Shown here in pieces: positions 1 through 7,954 of a stretch of DNA of 64,000 bases. The notes under the pieces were generated by a model that saw only the letters and a program-made list of their open reading frames with translations, was not told the DNA's origin and ran no database searches. A program made the position numbers and the translations under genes. The stretch covers positions 40,847 through 104,846 of the forward strand of contig NZ_FCON02000015.1 of the NCBI RefSeq assembly GCF_001544535.1. Reading direction: 5' to 3'. The number at the start of each line of letters is the position of its first letter. Positions within the stretch are counted from its first letter, which is position 1. The stretch comes from Caballeronia choica (GTDB lineage Bacteria; Pseudomonadota; Gammaproteobacteria; Burkholderiales; Burkholderiaceae).

Positions 1-464
1 AGCTCGCGGGCCAGCACGCTGAGTATCTCGTCAAGCAGTTGAAGGATTACAAGACGCAGCCGGGCGCGAAAGCACCGGCGCGCAACAATCCGATCATGGC
101 GGGCATCGCAGGCGCCTTGTCCGATCAGGATATGGTCAACGTCGCGGCTTACTTCGCGTCGCAGCAAACCAAGCCCGGCTTTGCGCGCGACAAGAACACC
201 GTGGCGCTTGGTCAGAAGATCTATCGCGGCGGTATCGCGGACAAGGGCGTGCCGGCATGCGCGGCCTGTCACGGCGCAACCGGGATGGGCATTCCGGTGC
301 AGTATCCGAGGCTGTCGTGGCAGTGGGGCGACTACACCGCGGCGCAGTTGAACGCGTTCGCGCAGGGCACGCGCAACAACAGCGAGCCGATGCACACGAT
401 CTCGCTGCGCCTGACCGACGCCGAAGTAAAGGCCGTATCGGATTACATCGCAGGCCTGCATTAA
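1..464 (+). CDS. Cytochrome c4-like class I cytochrome c (C-terminal part; start lies before the window)
   Basis: The reading frame is open from base 3 and ends at a TAA at 462-464, giving 153 residues of a periplasmic electron carrier. One CxxCH haem site is visible (CAACHG, near bases 258-275), followed by a short helical tail ending in SDYIAGLH, typical of the second haem domain of diheme cytochrome c4. The segment before it (AAYFASQQTKPG) resembles the linker after the first haem domain, which would be upstream of the window. It lies directly upstream of the resB/ccsB pair that attaches haem to such proteins. A single-haem c5-like protein cannot be excluded because the N-terminus is missing. 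Confidence 0.8.
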   Translation, partial: LAGQHAEYLVKQLKDYKTQPGAKAPARNNPIMAGIAGALSDQDMVNVAAYFASQQTKPGFARDKNTVALGQKIYRGGIADKGVPACAACHGATGMGIPVQYPRLSWQWGDYTAAQLNAFAQGTRNNSEPMHTISLRLTDAEVKAVSDYIAGLH

Positions 465-593
465 GCACCAACCAAAGCACCGAGCACCAGGTTTCGAGGC
501 ATTAGCAGCGTCCAGCGATCTGCCGCGCAGCAACAGATCACGCAGCAGTCGCCCACATTACGAAGCCGGTCCCACGAGACCGGCGCAAACAAG

Positions 594-642
594 AAAAGGG
601 TGGGACGTCGGTCGATGACCGCTAACGTCGCCACCCTTTTTT
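594..642 (+). terminator. Rho-independent terminator after the cytochrome c gene
   Basis: An inverted repeat AAAAGGGTGG...CCACCCTTTT, with a long GC-rich apical part, ends in a run of six T. It ends about 20 bases before the resB start, so the cytochrome gene and resB are probably separate transcripts or attenuated between the two. Confidence 0.75.
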
Positions 643-662
643 GCTGTCCAGTCGGAGTTTGA

Positions 663-2882
663 ATGAGCGTCACCACCTCGGGATTGCAGTCGAAGTCGAG
701 TCGCCGCGCTGTCAGGCATTTTGTCGAACTCGTCAGTTCGATGCGCTTCGCGATCGCGTTGCTGGTCATTCTCGCCATCGCGAGCATCATCGGTACGGTC
801 CTCACGCAGGAAGACCCGTACCCGAACTACGTCAATCAGTTTGGTCCGTTCTGGGCTGACATCTTTCGCGGCGTGAGCCTGTACAACGTGTACAGCGCGT
901 GGTGGTTCATGCTGATCCTGATCTTCCTGGTGATCTCGGTCTCGCTGTGCGTGATCCGCAACGGCCCGAAGATGATCGCCGACATGAAAAGCTGGAAGGA
1001 TCGCGTGCGCGAAGGCAGCCTGCGCGCGTTCCACCACAAGGGCGAATTCGACGTGCCGACGAGCCGTGGCGACACCGCCGCCACGCTGCAGCTGCTTTCC
1101 GCGAAGCTCGGCTACAAGTTCATCACGCGCGAAACCGACACTGGCGCGACGCTGATTGCCGCCAAGCGCGGCGCGCTGACGAAGCTCGGCTACATCTCGG
1201 CGCATCTGGCGATCGTCATCATCTGCCTGGGCGGGCTGCTCGACAGCAACCTGCCGATCAAGCTGCAAATGTGGCTCTTCAACAAGACGCCGGTCAGCAC
1301 CAACGCCGTTATCAACGATATTCCGCCTGAACATCGGCTTTCGTCGTCGAACCTGACGTTTCGCGGCTATGCGTGGGTGCCGGAAGGCCAGTACGTCGGC
1401 ACGGCGATCCTGAACCAGCAGGATGGGTCGCTGATCCAGGACCTGCCGTTCTCGATCCAGCTCGACAAGTTCATCGTCGATTACTACTCGACCGGCATGC
1501 CGAAACTCTTCGCGAGCGACATCGTCGTGATCGACCACGCCACCGGCAAGCGCATTCCCGCGCGCGTGGAAGTGAACAAGCCGTTCACTTACGACGGCAT
1601 TTCCATCTATCAGTCGAGCTTCCAGGACGGCGGCTCGAAGCTCGACATGACCGCCTGGCCGATGACCGGCGACCGCGCGACAACGACGCCATTCGGCGGC
1701 ACCATCGGCGGCACGGCGCCGATCGATCCGCACATCATCGGCGCGAAAGGCGACACGGTCGAATTCAGCGATTTCCGCGCGATCAACGTCGAAAACGTCA
1801 CGAATGGAAGCGGCGCGGTGGATGCACGCGGCGTCGGCCAGTCGCATTCGCTCAAGCAAGCCTTCGACGAGCGGCTCGGCTCGGGCGCGAAGACATCGAA
1901 GCCGAGCGACCTGCGCAACGTGGGTCCGTCGGTGCAATACAAGGTGCGCAGCACGGATGGCCAGGCGCGCGAGTACAACAACTACATGCTGCCGGTGGAC
2001 GTGGCCGGCCAGCCGATGTTCCTCGCGGGCATGCGCGAGAGCCCGAACGATTCGTTCCGCTACCTGCGCATTCCCGCCGACGAGCAAAGCTCCGTCAAGC
2101 AGTGGATGAACCTGCGCGCGGCACTGGCGACGCCCGCGATGCGTGTCGAAGCGGCGCACCGGTTCGCGCAGCGTTCGGTGCCGCAGGCGAACGCCGAGTT
2201 GCAGAAGCATCTGGAGGAAAGCGCCGTGCGCGTGCTGAACCTGTTCGCCGGCGCCGACGAAGCCGGCGCAGCGCAGCCGAATGGCCCGGGCATTGGCGGC
2301 TTCCAGGCGATCGCCGGTTTCATCGACCGTTCCGTGCCGAAGGGCGAGCAGGAAAAGGCGGCGGGCCTCCTGCTGCGCATGCTGGAAGGCGCGACCTGGG
2401 ACCTGTGGCAGATTTCCCGCGAGCACAACGGCCTGCCCGAAGCCAAGGTCGACGAAAAAAACACCGCATTCGTCCAATCGTCGATCAATGCACTTTCGGA
2501 CAGCTTTCTGTACGGATCGCCGGTCTTTTTGCAACTCGATTCGTTCAAGCAGATCCAGGCGTCGGTGTTCCAGCTAACGCGCGCACCCGGCAAAAAACTG
2601 GTGTATCTTGGCAGCCTCCTGCTCGTACTCGGCATCTTCTCGATGTTTTACGTACGTGAACGCCGGCTCTGGTTCTGGCTCAAAGATAAAGGCGAAGGCG
2701 GCGCGACGGTGCTGATGGCGATGTCCACCGCGCGCAGGACACTCGACTTCGAAAAGGAATTCGCCCAGACGCGCGACACGGTCGCCGCCACGCTCGGCGG
2801 CAGGCCGGTCGTCGCGGCCCCGGCTTCCCCGCCGGCCGCCGCGCAACCCGAATCCGTCGGCTCGCACGAATCAACCCGGTAA
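663..2882 (+). CDS. resB: ResB/Ccs1-type System II cytochrome c biogenesis protein
   Basis: This 739-residue inner-membrane protein pairs with CcsB (ResC) to carry haem to the periplasm and ligate it to apocytochromes c. Hydrophobic segments are visible near residues 31-52 (starting MRFAIALLVILAI), 81-102 and 170-195, and a last one near 655-675 (LVYLGSLLLVLGIFSMFYV). A large periplasmic domain lies between the third and fourth, the expected ResB architecture. The family is often about 550-700 residues, so this is a long member, with a roughly 100-residue extra stretch before the final membrane segment and a Pro/Ala-rich tail. The ATG at 663 follows a CGGAG ribosome site. The next gene starts 5 bases after its stop, indicating co-transcription with ccsB. 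Confidence 0.93.
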   Translation: MSVTTSGLQSKSSRRAVRHFVELVSSMRFAIALLVILAIASIIGTVLTQEDPYPNYVNQFGPFWADIFRGVSLYNVYSAWWFMLILIFLVISVSLCVIRNGPKMIADMKSWKDRVREGSLRAFHHKGEFDVPTSRGDTAATLQLLSAKLGYKFITRETDTGATLIAAKRGALTKLGYISAHLAIVIICLGGLLDSNLPIKLQMWLFNKTPVSTNAVINDIPPEHRLSSSNLTFRGYAWVPEGQYVGTAILNQQDGSLIQDLPFSIQLDKFIVDYYSTGMPKLFASDIVVIDHATGKRIPARVEVNKPFTYDGISIYQSSFQDGGSKLDMTAWPMTGDRATTTPFGGTIGGTAPIDPHIIGAKGDTVEFSDFRAINVENVTNGSGAVDARGVGQSHSLKQAFDERLGSGAKTSKPSDLRNVGPSVQYKVRSTDGQAREYNNYMLPVDVAGQPMFLAGMRESPNDSFRYLRIPADEQSSVKQWMNLRAALATPAMRVEAAHRFAQRSVPQANAELQKHLEESAVRVLNLFAGADEAGAAQPNGPGIGGFQAIAGFIDRSVPKGEQEKAAGLLLRMLEGATWDLWQISREHNGLPEAKVDEKNTAFVQSSINALSDSFLYGSPVFLQLDSFKQIQASVFQLTRAPGKKLVYLGSLLLVLGIFSMFYVRERRLWFWLKDKGEGGATVLMAMSTARRTLDFEKEFAQTRDTVAATLGGRPVVAAPASPPAAAQPESVGSHESTR

Positions 2883-2886
2883 GATC

Positions 2887-4089
2887 ATGGACCTCACACA
2901 AGCTTCCTCCCGTTCGACTCCGGCGGCCCAGCGTCCCGCGCAAAGCCCCGCCGATGCGGCCCTTTTCGACGATCGTCCGTTCCTCAAGAAACTCGGCGCA
3001 CTCGACTGGCTGTTCGCGCTGGCGATGGTCGCGGGCGCGGGGTTCGCGCTGTACCGCTATCACCCGTTCATGAACGTGTACGACAAGGCAGTACTGGTGT
3101 GCGCCGTGCCGACCTTCGTCGTGCTCGGCTGGCGCTGGAAACCGGTGCGCCTGTTGATCGCGATGATCGCGGTGCTGTCGCTGATGTCGATTCAGCTTTA
3201 TCACGCCGATCTCGCCCGCGCCGACACGAACTTCTTCCTGAAATACTTCTTGTCGAGCCAGTCGGCGATTCTCTGGATGAGCGCGCTGTTCGTCCTCGCG
3301 ACGGTGTTCTACTGGATCGGCCTGCTCACGCGCTCGCAGACGGGCGGCGCGATCGGTTCGCGAATGACGTGGGTCGCGGTGCTGATGGGGTTTGTCGGTT
3401 TGATGGTGCGCTGGTACGAGTCGTATCTGATCGGCGCGGACGTCGGCCATATTCCGATTTCGAATCTCTACGAAGTGTTCGTGCTGTTCTGCCTGATCAC
3501 GTCGCTGTTCTACCTCTACTACGAGCAGCATTACGCCACCCGCGCGATGGGCGCGTTCGTGCTGCTGGTCATCAGCGCGGCCGTCGGCTTCCTGATGTGG
3601 TACTCGATCGCCCGCGATGCGCAGCAAATCCAGCCGCTCGTCCCCGCCCTGCAAAGCTGGTGGATGAAGATTCACGTACCCGCGAACTTCATCGGCTACG
3701 GCAGCTTTGCGCTGTCGGCGATGGTCGCCGTCGCCTATCTGGCGAAAGAACGCGGCGTGCTCGGCGATCGCCTGCCATCGCTGGAAGTGCTCGACGACGT
3801 GATGTACAAGTCGATCGCGGTCGGCTTCGCGTTCTTCACGATCGCGACGATCCTCGGCGCGCTGTGGGCTGCCGAAGCCTGGGGCGGCTACTGGAGCTGG
3901 GACCCGAAGGAAACCTGGGCGCTGATCGTCTGGCTGAACTACGCGGCGTGGCTGCACATGCGTCTGATGAAGGGCCTGCGCGGCGCGGCGGCCGCATGGT
4001 GGGCGCTGACGGGACTGCTGGTCACGACGTTCGCCTTCCTCGGCGTCAACATGTTCCTCTCGGGCTTGCACAGCTACGGCAAGCTGTAA
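2887..4089 (+). CDS. ccsB: CcsB/ResC cytochrome c biogenesis protein (haem handling, WWD domain)
   Basis: A 400-residue multi-pass membrane protein, partner of ResB in System II cytochrome c maturation. The diagnostic tryptophan-rich WWD motif (WGGYWSWDPKE, near residues 332-342) binds haem. Conserved external histidines flank it, for example in the C-terminal NMFLSGLHSYG segment. Many hydrophobic helices alternate with short loops. Its start is 5 bases downstream of resB, so the two should be translated from one message. A soluble N-terminal tail of about 35 residues precedes the first helix. Confidence 0.95.
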   Translation: MDLTQASSRSTPAAQRPAQSPADAALFDDRPFLKKLGALDWLFALAMVAGAGFALYRYHPFMNVYDKAVLVCAVPTFVVLGWRWKPVRLLIAMIAVLSLMSIQLYHADLARADTNFFLKYFLSSQSAILWMSALFVLATVFYWIGLLTRSQTGGAIGSRMTWVAVLMGFVGLMVRWYESYLIGADVGHIPISNLYEVFVLFCLITSLFYLYYEQHYATRAMGAFVLLVISAAVGFLMWYSIARDAQQIQPLVPALQSWWMKIHVPANFIGYGSFALSAMVAVAYLAKERGVLGDRLPSLEVLDDVMYKSIAVGFAFFTIATILGALWAAEAWGGYWSWDPKETWALIVWLNYAAWLHMRLMKGLRGAAAAWWALTGLLVTTFAFLGVNMFLSGLHSYGKL

Positions 4090-4113
4090 TCTGGCGCGCC
4101 GTCGGCCGACTAA

Positions 4114-4148
4114 GAACCGTCATGCACATTCTGCTGGCGGTTTTTTTT
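4114..4148 (+). terminator. Putative terminator after ccsB
   Basis: A short stem (AACCG...CGGTT) with a loop of about 20 bases is followed by eight consecutive T (4141-4148). The stem is weak but the U-tract is long, and it sits between two apparently separate operons. Confidence 0.5.
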
Positions 4149-4242
4149 CGCCGTCGCCGGAATAGCGGCATCCGAACGCCTGTTTAACCGTTATATCTAT
4201 TTGGAACGCAGGCACGCCAGCGTGTCTGCTCAGGAACAGCAC

Positions 4243-5238
4243 ATGTGGAACAAACGAAATCGCCAGTTATTTGGCGACGATATCGCGCGTAGCGAGATCA
4301 CGCCGCGCGAGGTGTTCGAGAACCGCCGTCGCGTGTTGCGCGCGATGGGCGCGGTCGCGGCGACGGCGACAGGGCTCGCCGGCTTGAACGGCGAAGCTTT
4401 CGCCACGATGACGTCGCCCGATGCCAAAGCGCCCAAGCTCGCGGCGAAGACCAATCCGAAGTTTGTCGTCGTCGACAAGGTGACACCATTCAAGGACATC
4501 ACGTCGTACAACAACTACTACGAGTTCGGCACCGACAAGGGCGATCCGGTGCAAAACGCGCATTCGCTGCGTCCGAAACCGTGGAAGATTTCGGTCGAAG
4601 GCGCGATCAAGAATCCGAAGGTGTACGACATCGACGAAATCCTGAAGCTCGCGCCGCTGGAAGAGCGGGTGTATCGGCTGAGATGCGTGGAAGGGTGGTC
4701 GATGGTGATTCCGTGGATCGGCATTTCACTTTCGGAGCTGATCAAACGCGCGGAGCCGAACGGCAACGCGAAATATGTGCAATTCATCTCGCTCGCGGAC
4801 CCGTCGCAGATGCCGGGCCTGTCGACGCCGATCCTCGACTGGCCGTATTCCGAAGGCCTGCGCATGGATGAGGCGATGAACCCGCTGGCGCTCCTGACGG
4901 TCGGCCTGTATGGGCAAGTGCTGCCGAACCAGAACGGCGCGCCGGTGCGCGTGATCGTGCCGTGGAAATACGGCTTCAAGAGCGCGAAGTCGCTGGTGAA
5001 GATCCGCTTCGTCGAAAAGCAGCCACCGACGAGCTGGAACACCTACGCGCCGAGTGAGTATGGTTTTTATTCGAACGTGAATCCGGACGTCGACCATCCG
5101 CGCTGGAGCCAGGCGACGGAGCGGCGCATCGGCGAGGACGGCTTCTTCACGCCGAAGCGCAAGACGCTGATGTTCAACGGTTACGGCGATCAGGTCGCGT
5201 CGCTGTACCAGGGCATGGACCTGAAGAAGAATTTCTGA
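4243..5238 (+). CDS. msrP: Protein-methionine-sulfoxide reductase, molybdopterin catalytic subunit MsrP
   Basis: MsrP is a periplasmic molybdoenzyme that reduces methionine sulfoxide in oxidised envelope proteins, using electrons from MsrQ. The N-terminus carries a twin-arginine signal ([11 protein letters not shown], residues 27-37). The molybdenum-ligating cysteine is Cys148 in the [10 protein letters not shown] motif, and the C-terminal half matches the sulfite-oxidase fold (331 residues, a usual length). I chose the ATG at 4243 because AGGA lies 8 bases upstream. The in-frame TTG at 4201 would add 14 residues before the signal with no ribosome site. The stop directly abuts the msrQ start. 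Confidence 0.95.
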   Translation: MWNKRNRQLFGDDIARSEITPREVFENRRRVLRAMGAVAATATGLAGLNGEAFATMTSPDAKAPKLAAKTNPKFVVVDKVTPFKDITSYNNYYEFGTDKGDPVQNAHSLRPKPWKISVEGAIKNPKVYDIDEILKLAPLEERVYRLRCVEGWSMVIPWIGISLSELIKRAEPNGNAKYVQFISLADPSQMPGLSTPILDWPYSEGLRMDEAMNPLALLTVGLYGQVLPNQNGAPVRVIVPWKYGFKSAKSLVKIRFVEKQPPTSWNTYAPSEYGFYSNVNPDVDHPRWSQATERRIGEDGFFTPKRKTLMFNGYGDQVASLYQGMDLKKNF

Positions 5239-5901
5239 ATGGACACCATGCCAACCGCATCCGATATCAAGCGGCCGGCAGTCACGCGCGGCGGCGTCGG
5301 CTGGATCGTTCCGGCGAAGGTGATCGTGTTCGTCGCGGCGCTTTATCCGCTCGCGCGCATCGTGCTGCTCGGCGTCACCGACGGGCTGGGCGCGAACCCG
5401 ATCGAATTCATCACACGCTCTACGGGCCTCTGGACGCTCGTCTACCTCTGCATCACGCTTGCGATCACGCCGGCGCGGCGGCTGACCGGCGTGAATGCGC
5501 TGCTGCGATTTCGGCGGATGCTCGGGCTTTATGCGTTCTTCTACGCCGTGCTGCATTTCACGACGTACCTGTGGTTCGACAAGTGGTTCGATGTCGCCGC
5601 GATTCTGAAGGACATCGTCAAGCGGCCGTTCATCACGGTTGGCTTCGCCGCGTTCCTGCTGCTGATTCCGCTCGCGGTGACGTCGCCGAAAGCGATGGTG
5701 AAGAAACTGGGCCGCCGATGGCAGACGCTGCACAAGGCCATCTACCTGGTCGCGACACTCGCGATCCTGCATTTCTGGTGGATGAGAGCAGGCAAGCACG
5801 ATCTGATTTTGCCGAAGACCTATGGCGCGATTGTGGTTGCGCTGCTGGGCTGGCGATTGGTCGTCTGGCTGAAGGACAGAAACGCACGCCAGACGCGTTA
5901 A
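5239..5901 (+). CDS. msrQ: MsrQ, haem-binding membrane subunit of the MsrPQ system
   Basis: MsrQ (YedZ family) is an inner-membrane b-type cytochrome that passes electrons from the quinone pool to periplasmic MsrP. The 220-residue sequence has about six hydrophobic helices (for example around VIVFVAALYPLARIVLLGV) and conserved histidines in YAVLHFTTYLWFD and ILHFWWMRAGKH that fit haem ligands. It begins at the base after the msrP stop (TGA-ATG) and is followed by a strong bidirectional terminator, so msrPQ is a two-gene operon. A second in-frame ATG three codons in (5248) is also possible. Confidence 0.93.
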   Translation: MDTMPTASDIKRPAVTRGGVGWIVPAKVIVFVAALYPLARIVLLGVTDGLGANPIEFITRSTGLWTLVYLCITLAITPARRLTGVNALLRFRRMLGLYAFFYAVLHFTTYLWFDKWFDVAAILKDIVKRPFITVGFAAFLLLIPLAVTSPKAMVKKLGRRWQTLHKAIYLVATLAILHFWWMRAGKHDLILPKTYGAIVVALLGWRLVVWLKDRNARQTR

Positions 5902-5932
5902 AAAAAAGCGATGCCGAGGCATCGCTTTTTTT
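5900..5932. terminator. Bidirectional terminator between msrQ and lysA
   Basis: A perfect stem AAAAAAAGCGATGCC / GGCATCGCTTTTTTT with a short loop has U-tracts on both strands. It lies between the convergent msrQ (plus) and lysA (minus) genes and can serve both. Confidence 0.88.
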
Positions 5933-5951
5933 ACTCGTAAGGCATCGAAAA

Positions 5952-7214
5952 TCACTCCGGCAGGATCGATTCCCCGGCGAACAACTGCTTCACTTCCTCG
6001 CGTTCGCGCACGAGCCGCGCGCGTTCATGATCGACCATCACTTCGGCGGCACGCGGACGCGTGTTGTAGTTCGAGCTCATCACGAAGCCATACGCGCCGG
6101 CCGAGCAGATCGCGAGCAGGTCGCCCGGTTCGACCGCCAGTTCGCGGTCGCGGCCGAGCCAGTCGCCGCTCTCGCACACCGGGCCGACCACGTCATAGAC
6201 ATGCGCCTGCGCCGCGCGCTTCACGACCGGCACGATCCGGTGAAACGCCTCGTACATTGCCGGGCGCGCAAGGTCGTTCATCGCGGCATCGACGATGACG
6301 AAGTTCTTTTCCTCGCCCGGCTTCAGGTATTCGACGCGCGTAAGCAGCACGCCCGCATTGCCGACGAGCGAGCGCCCCGGCTCGAAATACACCTCGCGCT
6401 GGCCGTGTCCGCGCTTCTCGACATGCGCGAGCAGCGTGCGCACGAAATCGCCGATATCGGGCGGCGTTTCGTCGTCGTACGTAATGCCGAGGCCACCGCC
6501 GACATCGACGTGGCGAATCTGCGCGCCGTCCGCTTCGATCTGTTCGACTAGGTCGAGCAGCTTGTCGACGGCGTCCAGATATGGGCTGATCTCGGTGATC
6601 TGCGACCCGATATGGCAGTCGATGCCGATCACGTCGAGATTCGACATCGCGCCGGCCTGCGCGTAGGTTGCGCGGGCATCGGCGAACGCCACGCCGAACT
6701 TGTTCGACTTGAGGCCGGTGGAAATATAGGGATGCGTTTTCGCATCGACGTCGGGGTTCACGCGCAGCGACACCGGCGCTTTCTTGCCCGCGGCCTTCGC
6801 TACTTCGTTGAGCGCATGCAATTCGGGAATCGATTCGACGTTGAAGCACTTGACGCCCGCGTCGAGCGCCTCGCGCATCTCGGCCGCGGTCTTGCCGACG
6901 CCCGAAAACACCGTGTTCTCCGCCTTGCCGCCCGCGGCCAGCACGCGCGCCAGTTCACCCGCCGAAACGATGTCGAAGCCCGCGCCGAGCCGCGCGAACA
7001 CGTTGAGCACCGCGAGGTTGCTGTTCGCCTTGACGGCGACGTGGATCTTCGCGCGGCGGCCGTCGCATGCATCGGCGTACGCGTGGTAAGCCTCGGTCAG
7101 CGCACTGCGCGAGTAGACGTAGAGCGGCGTGCCGAACTGTTCGGCGAGCGACGCGGCCGACACGCCTTCGGCGTGCAGCACGTCGTCGACGTAGGAGAAT
7201 GCGGATTGAGTCAT
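5952..7214 (-). CDS. lysA: Diaminopimelate decarboxylase
   Basis: This PLP enzyme decarboxylates meso-diaminopimelate to L-lysine, the last step of lysine synthesis. The PLP lysine is Lys62 in KIHVAVKANSN. The glycine-rich phosphate site (HVDVGGGLGI), the EPGRSLVG motif and the active-site GPVCESGDW cysteine from the partner subunit are all present. Its 420 residues match the family. It lies 24 bases downstream of the lptM-like gene on the same strand, and the pair diverges from cyaY. This lptM-lysA order is common in proteobacteria. Confidence 0.97.
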   Translation of the reverse strand: MTQSAFSYVDDVLHAEGVSAASLAEQFGTPLYVYSRSALTEAYHAYADACDGRRAKIHVAVKANSNLAVLNVFARLGAGFDIVSAGELARVLAAGGKAENTVFSGVGKTAAEMREALDAGVKCFNVESIPELHALNEVAKAAGKKAPVSLRVNPDVDAKTHPYISTGLKSNKFGVAFADARATYAQAGAMSNLDVIGIDCHIGSQITEISPYLDAVDKLLDLVEQIEADGAQIRHVDVGGGLGITYDDETPPDIGDFVRTLLAHVEKRGHGQREVYFEPGRSLVGNAGVLLTRVEYLKPGEEKNFVIVDAAMNDLARPAMYEAFHRIVPVVKRAAQAHVYDVVGPVCESGDWLGRDRELAVEPGDLLAICSAGAYGFVMSSNYNTRPRAAEVMVDHERARLVREREEVKQLFAGESILPE

Positions 7215-7238
7215 GCGAAACCTGGAGAAGCGGCGAGG

Positions 7239-7565
7239 TTAGTAAGCCGACGAGGCGGCTTTGGGCGCAGCGGCGTTGGATTTCAGGTCGGTGTCCGGCG
7301 ACAGCGTGAGCGGTGTGCCCGAGGTATCGGGCACGGTGGCGGCAGGCGTTGTTCCCGCTGCGTTGCCCGTCTGCGATGCTGGTTCACCGCTCGGCGTGAC
7401 GTTCGACGACGGCGTTTCCGGGAGGTCGCCTGGACGCTGGGGCAGCGGCGGCGTGGTGGGAAGATAGAGCGGACCGCGCTGTCCACACCCGCTGAGCGCA
7501 CCCGCCGCGACGGCGGAAACGGCCAAAGCCGTTACAATCGCGCTCATCCTGAAAACCACTCGCAT
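7239..7565 (-). CDS. lptM: LptM-type small outer-membrane lipoprotein (YifL family)
   Basis: A 108-residue lipoprotein precursor. After a hydrophobic signal it has the lipobox LSGC followed at once by GQRGPLYLP, the signature of LptM/YifL. In E. coli that protein promotes disulphide maturation of the LptD-LptE translocon. The rest is a Pro/Ser/Thr-rich, probably disordered tail ending AAPKAASSAY. The ATG at 7565 has AGGGA about 6 bases upstream on the minus strand. An in-frame ATG six codons later (7547) would also leave a good signal peptide. It precedes lysA and diverges from cyaY. Confidence 0.85.
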   Translation of the reverse strand: MRVVFRMSAIVTALAVSAVAAGALSGCGQRGPLYLPTTPPLPQRPGDLPETPSSNVTPSGEPASQTGNAAGTTPAATVPDTSGTPLTLSPDTDLKSNAAAPKAASSAY

Positions 7566-7600
7566 GACTGTCCCTGAATAATTGATCGCTGGAGTTTAGC

Positions 7601-7918
7601 ATGACAGACCAGGAATACCTGACCCTCGCCGAGGCCGCGCTGACGGCCATCGAACGCTCAGTGGACAAGGCGGAGGCCGATATCGAGTTCGAGCGCAGCG
7701 GCAACGTTCTGACGCTGGAATTCGAAAACCGCACGAAGCTGATCGTCAATTTGCAGCCGCCGAAACACGAGATCTGGCTGGCGGCGAAGGCGGGCGGATT
7801 TCACTACAAATACGTCGACGGCAAGTGGCGCGACACGCGCGACAACTCCGAATTCTTCGCGACGCTGACCAAGTACGCGACGGAACAGGCAGGCGAGCCG
7901 GTCAGCTTTTCAGCGTGA
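7601..7918 (+). CDS. cyaY: CyaY, bacterial frataxin iron-sulfur cluster regulator
   Basis: A 105-residue cytosolic frataxin homologue that binds iron and the cysteine desulfurase IscS and regulates Fe-S assembly. The sequence shows the acidic first helix (Asp/Glu in [11 protein letters not shown]) and the conserved strand block [20 protein letters not shown]. It starts 35 bases from the divergent lptM start, so the two share a small promoter region. Its length is typical. The downstream neighbour PBP1A is convergent. Confidence 0.95.
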   Translation: MTDQEYLTLAEAALTAIERSVDKAEADIEFERSGNVLTLEFENRTKLIVNLQPPKHEIWLAAKAGGFHYKYVDGKWRDTRDNSEFFATLTKYATEQAGEPVSFSA

Positions 7919-7954
7919 CCGGCCCGGGTTCGTGACCGCAACGAAACGGCGCGG

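Noticed and set aside
558-2534. Long minus-strand open frame opposite resB (658 codons)
   Set aside because: Arg/Ala-rich shadow frame with no domain pattern; resB is intact on the plus strand.
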